Shown: positions 5,126 through 10,367 of the stretch, piece by piece
How the letters are laid out: each line of letters starts with the position of its first letter
Numbering within the stretch: the stretch's first letter is position 1
NCBI GenBank assembly: GCA_036564195.1
Contig: DATCLA010000042.1
Coordinates: forward strand, 1 to 10,367
Length of the DNA: 10,367 bases
Source: DATCLA01 sp036564195
GTDB taxonomy: Bacteria; Bacillota; UBA4882; UBA8346
Direction of reading: 5' to 3'
Notes under the pieces: generated by a model
Databases searched by the model: none
Told to the model about the DNA's origin: nothing
What the model saw: only the letters and a program-made list of their open reading frames with translations
Translations under genes and position numbers: made by a program

Positions 5126-6454
5126 ATGGTAACTTCCAAACCGAAAAAAGTCTTTTACTTTGTGACTTTTTTAATTCCTGCATTTACACTTTATGCTTAT
5201 TTTTTCATTATGCCATTGTGGCAGGGAATCCGCTATTCCTTTACCGACTGGAACGGGATTGTCCCGGAGATCCCCTTTACCATGGAGAAAGGGGAGTTTG
5301 AGGGGAAGGTGTTGCGCCGGGTGACCCGGCCGGCGGACCGAGTTTTGCTGCAAAAATTTTACCGGCTAAGCAACGACCGGACTACCTATTTACTGCAAAA
5401 CTGGGTAACTGAAAAGGGTAAGCACCGGCAGATCACAGCAGCAGAACGAAGGAAGATCAAAGGGATCCTAAAAACGGTGGGGATTGCTTCGATTAAATTT
5501 ATTGGGTGGGAAAACTACCGGAAACTGTTTCAAGACGATACCCGCTTTCTGCCGCGGCTGCAAAAAACCTATCTTTTCAATCAGTTTGATGATCTGCCGG
5601 CGACGATTGACGTCAAGGTCTTTCAAAAAAACCTTCTGAACCATCTTGATCAAGACGCCCAGCGGCAACTGGTACTTCAGTATTACCGGCTCAACCGCGC
5701 CCGAAATGCTTATGAACTTAGCAAGCGCCCTGACGCGGCTACCGCGACGCAACTCCGGACCGTCCTGGCAGAACAGTTATATCAGACTAAGCTGGTCTGG
5801 GGAGTTTTAGGTTTTACGCTGTTCTTCACTTTTTTTAATGTGATCTTTGCCAATCTCTTTGCTTTGCTGCTGGCCCTGGCTTTGGACAAAAATAGCAAAG
5901 CCCGCCACTGCCTGCGCGCCATCTTTTTCTTGCCGAATGTGCTTAGTATGGTCATTGTGGCATTCATCTGGTCTTTCGTCTTTAGGTTAATCCTGCCGGC
6001 CCTTACCGGGATTAGCTCTTGGTTTGAACCGGATTTAGCCCCGTATACGGTGGTCATTGTTTCGGTCTGGCAAAGTTGCGGCTATTTAATGGTGATTTAT
6101 TTGGCCGGTCTACAGGCGATTCCCCAGGATGTGCTGGAGGTAGCCCAGATTGACGGCGCCCGGAGTTGGCAGCGGTTGCACCAGGTAACCTTACCGTTGT
6201 TAATGCCGGCTTTAACAATTTGCCTGTTTTACAGTTTAGCCAATTCATTGAAAACTTTTGAAGTGGCTTTGGCCTTAACCCATGGCGGACCGGCTTATCT
6301 CACCACTCCGATTGTTTTGGACATCTATAATAACGCTTTTCTGCAGAACCGGTTTGGATACGCCACCGCCAAAGCGGTCCTGCTTTGTTTAATCATAATG
6401 GTGATTACCGGAATACAACTGACGATCATGAAAAGACGGGAGGTGGAACTATGA
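5126..6454 (+). CDS. Sugar ABC transporter permease, MalF/UgpA type, with two related insertions
   Basis: One of two membrane subunits forming the sugar channel. It has TM1 (about 8-30), the SFTDWNG motif (38-44) and a membrane core from about 224 onward. The ATPase-contacting EAA loop is LEVAQIDGARSWQRLHQVTL (337-356), followed by the typical ALTHGGPAYLTTPIVLDIYN region. Family members are usually near 290-300 residues; this one has 442. Two insertions flank the conserved IKFIGWENYRKLF segment (123-135): about 50-120 and 140-222. They share the pattern YRL-x3-R-x2-Y-x-L (79-90 and 187-198), suggesting a duplicated module in the periplasm-facing loop after TM1. The ATG at 5126 is chosen because AAAGGAG lies 7 nt upstream; TTG 5120 and GTG 5123 are in frame but too close to it. 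The stop overlaps the next start as ATGA, indicating coupled translation. No ATPase gene is present, so a shared one must serve the complex. Confidence 0.9.
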   Translation: MVTSKPKKVFYFVTFLIPAFTLYAYFFIMPLWQGIRYSFTDWNGIVPEIPFTMEKGEFEGKVLRRVTRPADRVLLQKFYRLSNDRTTYLLQNWVTEKGKHRQITAAERRKIKGILKTVGIASIKFIGWENYRKLFQDDTRFLPRLQKTYLFNQFDDLPATIDVKVFQKNLLNHLDQDAQRQLVLQYYRLNRARNAYELSKRPDAATATQLRTVLAEQLYQTKLVWGVLGFTLFFTFFNVIFANLFALLLALALDKNSKARHCLRAIFFLPNVLSMVIVAFIWSFVFRLILPALTGISSWFEPDLAPYTVVIVSVWQSCGYLMVIYLAGLQAIPQDVLEVAQIDGARSWQRLHQVTLPLLMPALTICLFYSLANSLKTFEVALALTHGGPAYLTTPIVLDIYNNAFLQNRFGYATAKAVLLCLIIMVITGIQLTIMKRREVEL

Positions 6455-7305
6455 TTACGGTTAGTCCCGGCAGAAAACCCCGGCGGTTTTTAATCCGTAA
6501 ATTCGGTAGGCTGGTCTTTGAAGGGATAATGTGGATCCTGGCGTTGCTGTTTTTATTTCCGACGCTGGTGACCATCTTGAATTCTGTTAAGACCGACGCC
6601 CAGATTGTACTGAACCCGTTTTCGCTGCCGACTGCTTTGAACTTTAACAACTATGCGGCAGCCTGGAAAGGGACCAGCTTTCCGTGGGTTTTCGGTAATA
6701 CCTTGTTGATAACCGTCCTTAGTACGCTGGGGATTATTTTGACCAGCTCGATGGCAGCCTATATTTTAGCCCGCAGCTGCTCCAAGCTGGCCTGGTACCT
6801 TTATTTAATTTTTACTTTTTCAATGATCGTGCCGTTTCAAACCTTTATGGTGCCGCTTGTGCAGCTGGCCCGGGAGCACCAGCTCCAAAATTGTTGGGGA
6901 ATTATTCCCATCTATATCGGGTTGGGGTGCCCACTGGCCATCTTTATGTACCATGGCTTCATTAAAGGGATTCCGCTGGAAATTGAAGAATCCGCGGCTT
7001 TAGACGGTGCTTCGGTCGGGCGGCTCTTTTTTACGGTGGTGTTTCCGTTATTAACCCCGGCTACCGCAACCATTGCCATTTTAGACGTTTTGTGGATTTG
7101 GAACGATTTCTTACTGCCTTTAATCATCCTGCCGAAAGGGTCAACTTTGCAACTGGCGCAATTCGGCTTCTTTGGCATGTATCGGCAGCAGTACTCGCTG
7201 GCAATGGCTTCGCTGGTTTTGACGGCAGCGCCGGTGGTCCTCTTTTACCTGGTAATGCAGAGCTTTATTATCAAGGGAATTACTGCCGGAGCGGTGAAGG
7301 GGTAA
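6451..7305 (+). CDS. Sugar ABC transporter permease, MalG/UgpE type
   Basis: Second membrane subunit of the sugar importer, 284 residues, the normal family length. TM1 lies at about 21-43, followed by SVKTDAQIVLNPFSLP, LNFNNYAAAWKGTSF, and NTLLITVLSTLGIILTSSMA starting TM2. The EAA loop IEESAALDGASVGRLFFTVV then FPLLTP (178-203) contacts the ATPase, and LDVLWIWNDFLLPLIIL is the typical later motif. The frame extends upstream to 6385, but the ATG at 6451 follows a strong GGGAGGTGG site and overlaps the preceding stop as ATGA, so it is the clear start. The cysteines and lengths show nothing odd. Its partner is the enlarged MalF-type permease. Maltose specificity is inferred from the beta-amylase encoded 40 bp downstream. 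Confidence 0.92.
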   Translation: MITVSPGRKPRRFLIRKFGRLVFEGIMWILALLFLFPTLVTILNSVKTDAQIVLNPFSLPTALNFNNYAAAWKGTSFPWVFGNTLLITVLSTLGIILTSSMAAYILARSCSKLAWYLYLIFTFSMIVPFQTFMVPLVQLAREHQLQNCWGIIPIYIGLGCPLAIFMYHGFIKGIPLEIEESAALDGASVGRLFFTVVFPLLTPATATIAILDVLWIWNDFLLPLIILPKGSTLQLAQFGFFGMYRQQYSLAMASLVLTAAPVVLFYLVMQSFIIKGITAGAVKG

Positions 7306-7345
7306 CGGAGTTTTATTAAAAGCACTTGATAAGGGGTGAAATAGA

Positions 7346-9337
7346 TTGAAAAGGACAGAAACAAGCAGGATGGTTAGCTTAATAACCCTGTTATTTTTAA
7401 TTATTACCTTTGGGTGCTATGGTTGCAACCAGCCGGTTGCTAATTTCAGCGCCAATGTGATGGGGCCCTTGCATGTGATGAATTACAATGACCCGGACCG
7501 CTTCGAAGACCCTTTGGACTGGCAGAGTTTTGCAAAAGAACTGGCAGTGGCGAAGCAGATTGGAGTTGACGCTGTGTCGGTCGATGTCTGGTGGGGTGAT
7601 GTTGAAGCGCAGGGCGATAACAAGTTTGACTGGTCCTACTACCGGAAAGTATTTCAAAAGATTAAAGACGCCGGCCTCCGAATTATCCCGATTATTGCCT
7701 TCCATCAATGTGGCGGAAATGTCGGCGACACTTATACCAGCCTATTGCCGGTATGGCTCTGGGATACCATTAAAGGCCGACGCAGTGTCAATGATTTAAA
7801 GTACCAAAGTGAGTTGGGTAACTTCAGTGAGGAATATGTGAGCTTATGGGCAGACCGCTATGTTCTACCCCAATATGAGGAGCTGATGGCGGCCTTTGCC
7901 CGGCTTTGCGATGAAAACGGTTTCAGCGGCGACTTAGATGAGATTAACATTAGCTGCGGACCGGCTGGTGAATTACGTTATCCTTCTTACAACAGTCATG
8001 ACTGGCTTTATGATGCCGCCACTGCCAGCGGCTTTTGGGAAAAGAAGGACCGTTCCGGAAATATAATATTACGGGGTGATCGGACTAACTGGCCCCACCG
8101 GGGGGCGGTCCAATGGTACGGTCCGTTGGCACTGGAGGATTTTCAAGCCAAAATGAAGGCAAAATACGGCACTATCCAGCGGCTTAAGACGGCTTGGGGT
8201 CCGGAGGGGCAAAATCTGACCGGTTTCACCGCGATTCGGTTTCCGGATCAAGGGACTGACCACGGCTATCCCGACGGTCGGATCTTTAAGGCGGACCGGT
8301 TTTTTTTAAGCGGCGCTTACTATCAGTCACAGTACGGCCGGGATTTGATTGAATGGTATAACCGGTCCCTGATTGAGCATGGTAAACGCCTGCTTAACCT
8401 GGCGGGGAAAGTGTTTAGCGGGCGTAAGTTTTGGAAGATCCCCTTAGGGATTAAAATTCCCGGAGTTCACTGGCAGATGGGAACTTTGGGGGTCTCTCAG
8501 CCGACAGCGCCCCGGGCCGCTGAGATTGCCGCCGGATTAATCCGGCCGGGTAAAAATTTTGCCACCGGGTTTGACCTTGACGCGGAAGCCGCTGTGAACG
8601 GCCATGGCTATGCAGAGCTAATCCGGCTGTGCCAAACTGCGGGTCGGCCGGTTAATCTTCATTTCACCTGTTTGGAGATGGGTAATAATGCAACCGGGGG
8701 CATGGGGGAGACTCCCAACCAGTATTCCCTGGCCAAATCCTTGGTGGGCTGGGTAGCTGCTGAAGCCTACCGGCAAGGAGTGACCATCAAAGGGGAAAAT
8801 GCCTTAGCCAAAGGCCTGCAGTGGACCAATGAAGACTTTCCCGGTGACTGGGTGGATGCCTGGGACCATCTCGACCAGGCCTTGGAACGTTATCCTTATT
8901 CCGGGATTACCATTTTGCGCTTGACTGATGTGACGACAGTAAAAAATCCCCAAAACGGTAAAACCGTAGGCCGGGAGCGTTACCGGCAACTGATTGCCAA
9001 GTTTAAACAGAGACCCAAAAATGAGGCTGAAGTTACCGTATACTACCAAGCACCCCTAATGCAACCGCCCCAACCGTACCGGCTCTTAATCCGGGACAAC
9101 AGTAAGGTTACGGAGTATCCCCTGGAGTACGAGGGAGTCCGTAATCAGCACCATTGGTGGAAAATAGCAATGAAAGCCGGGAATTACTTTAGATTCAGCA
9201 TTTCGGCTGAACCGTCCTTAATAAAGGTTTATACCCGTTATCCTAACAACGGTGCACAGGAGGAACCGGAGAATACAATCTATAACCGGGCTGGTGATCC
9301 GGCTGTTTATTACCGCAGTTTTTTCAAGGGTTTATAA
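7346..9337 (+). CDS. Exported GH14 beta-amylase with C-terminal accessory domain
   Basis: Exo-acting glycoside hydrolase family 14 enzyme that releases beta-maltose from the non-reducing ends of starch. Both family signatures are present: FHQCGGNVGD (119-128) and GPAGELRYPSY (205-215) with catalytic acid Glu209. NLHFTCLEMG (437-446) carries catalytic base Glu444; KIPGVHW (370-376) and GENAL (483-487) are further active-site motifs. The catalytic domain spans about 38-555. The last ~105 residues, with VTVYYQAP (563-570), a WW pair (604-605) and WKIAMKAGNYFRF, look like an added beta-rich, possibly starch-binding domain (CBM25/26-like at best; not confirmed). A hydrophobic stretch at 10-22 is followed by Cys24 and Cys27 with poor lipobox fit; cleavage after PVA (30-32) is equally possible, so export is clear but anchoring is not. 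The TTG start is supported by AAGGGGTGA 6 nt upstream; an ATG at 7370 would remove the basic n-region. It is the last gene of the operon and would supply maltose to the transporter. Confidence 0.93.
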   Translation: MKRTETSRMVSLITLLFLIITFGCYGCNQPVANFSANVMGPLHVMNYNDPDRFEDPLDWQSFAKELAVAKQIGVDAVSVDVWWGDVEAQGDNKFDWSYYRKVFQKIKDAGLRIIPIIAFHQCGGNVGDTYTSLLPVWLWDTIKGRRSVNDLKYQSELGNFSEEYVSLWADRYVLPQYEELMAAFARLCDENGFSGDLDEINISCGPAGELRYPSYNSHDWLYDAATASGFWEKKDRSGNIILRGDRTNWPHRGAVQWYGPLALEDFQAKMKAKYGTIQRLKTAWGPEGQNLTGFTAIRFPDQGTDHGYPDGRIFKADRFFLSGAYYQSQYGRDLIEWYNRSLIEHGKRLLNLAGKVFSGRKFWKIPLGIKIPGVHWQMGTLGVSQPTAPRAAEIAAGLIRPGKNFATGFDLDAEAAVNGHGYAELIRLCQTAGRPVNLHFTCLEMGNNATGGMGETPNQYSLAKSLVGWVAAEAYRQGVTIKGENALAKGLQWTNEDFPGDWVDAWDHLDQALERYPYSGITILRLTDVTTVKNPQNGKTVGRERYRQLIAKFKQRPKNEAEVTVYYQAPLMQPPQPYRLLIRDNSKVTEYPLEYEGVRNQHHWWKIAMKAGNYFRFSISAEPSLIKVYTRYPNNGAQEEPENTIYNRAGDPAVYYRSFFKGL

Positions 9338-9376
9338 CCGGGACGGCGCTGCTCGTTAATACCGGTGAAGCAGAAT

Positions 9377-9409
9377 GACAAACAGGATGACTGAGGCATC
9401 CTGTTTGTC
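9377..9409. terminator. Hairpin between convergent genes (possible bidirectional terminator)
   Basis: GACAAACAGGATG (9377-9389) pairs perfectly with CATCCTGTTTGTC (9397-9409) over a 7-nt loop. It lies between the amylase stop (9337) and the stop of the opposing gene (9425), where a shared terminator is expected. Neither side has a strong T-run; the minus-strand exit (ATTCTGCTTC) is slightly T-richer. Termination is therefore likely but not certain, and it may act mainly as a 3'-end stabiliser. Confidence 0.65.
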
Positions 9410-9424
9410 GTGAGATGGTTTCGG

Positions 9425-10267
9425 TTAGGAACTTTTCGACTTGACAAATTCCGTTATCTGTTTGGTCTTCCTGTAGTTACTCTGCTTTAAAAGGTTTAAA
9501 TAATCAGCAACCAGTTTGCCAAAGGAGTCGGTTTGGTATTTGGTTGCCGCCTCCCGGTAACTTTTTAAAAAATTTTCATTCAATTTATTCCCTTTAAAGG
9601 CCGGGGTTTTGGCAGAACCAAGTAAATAAAAGGATAAACACTGTTTGTAAACTCCTTCGACTTCAGCTTTTTTGACAAACTCCGGATTTTCCTTTAAAAA
9701 ACGTTCGGCTTGGACAATCCGTGCCGCCAACGCATTAGGAGTAACTTTCAGGGTGCCGTTGACACAGATAGTTTGAGGGTTACTCCGGGCAATAATCTTG
9801 AAATAAGTCCGGACCGGTTTGGGAGCATAGCGGGTAACCTTCGGATTTATGACTGAATAATCGATTTTTAGGTTGACTTTTCCTTGGCCATTGATCAAAC
9901 GGAAGCCGTCCGCCCTGATATTAGTGAGCAATTGCAGGACCTCAGTGTCGGAGATGTTACGGAATTGGACTAAATCCCGAAACCGGTACTTTCCTAGTTT
10001 TCGTTGGATTTTTTTGGATTCAAGTTGCGATTGGTACTTTTTTTGAGTCTTGTCCCACAGCCGCTGCAGTTCCCAAAGGCCTTGTTCAACTTGGGCCGGT
10101 GATAGCTTGGCCGCATTCGTAATCAGATAGCCAAATGCTTCCCGGGGCATGGTGAAGTTCTGTTTTGATTTGGGGGCCGCATTAACTGGCGCAAAACCAG
10201 ATAAACCGGCGGTAACAGTGATTACGCCAATTAAAACGGCAAAGATAAATTTGTCCAACCTTTTCAC
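9425..10267 (-). CDS. Exported protein of unknown function
   Basis: I do not recognise a family. The 280-residue product begins MKRLDKF, followed by a hydrophobic core (about 7-26) and SGFAPVNA|APKSK, a good type I signal peptide with cleavage near residue 30. It is therefore secreted or periplasmic and has no lipobox cysteine. The mature part is lysine-rich and basic, with mostly helical-looking stretches (LSPAQVEQGLWELQRLWDKT, then QKKYQSQLESKKIQRKLG), a central beta-like region (GFRLINGQGKVNLKIDYSVI and RTYFKIIARS) and only two cysteines, too few and too scattered to suggest a metal site. The GTG at 10267 is chosen because AGGAGGG ends 8 nt upstream; an in-frame GTG at 10276 overlaps that site and cannot use it. 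The gene converges on the amylase operon across a shared hairpin and has no clear functional link to it. Confidence 0.7.
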   Translation of the reverse strand: MKRLDKFIFAVLIGVITVTAGLSGFAPVNAAPKSKQNFTMPREAFGYLITNAAKLSPAQVEQGLWELQRLWDKTQKKYQSQLESKKIQRKLGKYRFRDLVQFRNISDTEVLQLLTNIRADGFRLINGQGKVNLKIDYSVINPKVTRYAPKPVRTYFKIIARSNPQTICVNGTLKVTPNALAARIVQAERFLKENPEFVKKAEVEGVYKQCLSFYLLGSAKTPAFKGNKLNENFLKSYREAATKYQTDSFGKLVADYLNLLKQSNYRKTKQITEFVKSKSS

Positions 10268-10343
10268 ATTAACCACCCTCCTATATTTTTAAGGCGGAAC
10301 CGTATTCTGCTATCAAAACCTGAAACGGACCGCATAATTCAAT

Positions 10344-10367
10344 TATAATAGGAAGGGCAGTATATGG
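10344..10367 (+). other. Possible start of a further plus-strand gene at the right edge
   Basis: GGAAGGG (10351-10357) lies 6 nt before an ATG at 10364-10366, a ribosome-binding-site and start arrangement like that of neighbouring genes. TATAAT at 10344-10349 is a perfect -10 box, with CTGAAA 18 bp upstream as a weak -35, but a transcript from it would begin within or after the ribosome binding site. The two signals therefore probably do not belong to the same gene start. Only four bases of the possible gene are visible. Confidence 0.25.

Noticed and set aside
6385..6450. Upstream start for the MalG-type permease at 6385
   Set aside because: It would overlap the previous gene by 70 bp and add a hydrophilic stretch; the ATG at 6451 has a strong ribosome binding site and the ATGA overlap.

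Overview
The window looks like a chromosomal segment of a bacterium from the Bacillota (Firmicutes) side of the tree. Start regions carry strong AGGAGG-type ribosome binding sites, TTG and GTG starts occur, and GC content is moderate. The sugar-binding protein has an ordinary cleavable signal peptide with no lipobox cysteine. That is unusual for a single-membrane Firmicute and fits a two-membrane lineage (Limnochordia-, Negativicutes- or Halanaerobiales-like). The placement is inferred from general features only.

Left edge (1-1060): remnants. A 5'-truncated fragment resembling the C-terminal spike of a phage-tail/VgrG-type baseplate protein runs off the left edge on the minus strand. Next to it is a decayed IS256-family (Mutator-type) transposase with two frameshifts, an internal deletion and a degraded C-terminus. 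Two direct copies of an IS-end-like sequence (291-313 and 1038-1060) flank it.

Centre-left (1117-3559, minus strand): the most interesting locus. It is a two-gene operon encoding a Family 2A encapsulin shell protein (SrpI-like) and, overlapping its 3' end, a SufS-type cysteine desulfurase with a ~90-residue Pro/Ala-rich N-terminal extension. This is the shell-plus-cargo pair of the desulfurase-loaded encapsulin nanocompartment, linked to sulfur sequestration. The shell protein has an extra cysteine-bearing segment near its N-terminus. The IS remnant begins just downstream of the operon, where accessory genes often sit in related loci.

Centre-right (3806-9337, plus strand): a divergently transcribed starch/maltose operon. 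It encodes an extracellular solute-binding protein, a MalF-type permease with two related insertions, a MalG-type permease, and an exported GH14 beta-amylase with both catalytic glutamates. The amylase would release maltose outside the cytoplasmic membrane, and the binding protein and permeases would import it. No ATPase gene is present, so a shared MsmK/UgpC-type ATPase elsewhere is expected. A LacI/CcpA-type operator candidate lies just upstream of the first gene, and a perfect 15-bp hairpin lies between the first two genes.

Right edge (9338-10367): a 13-bp-stem hairpin separates the operon from a convergent gene for an exported protein of unknown function. A ribosome binding site and ATG at the extreme right may be the first codon of a further gene.
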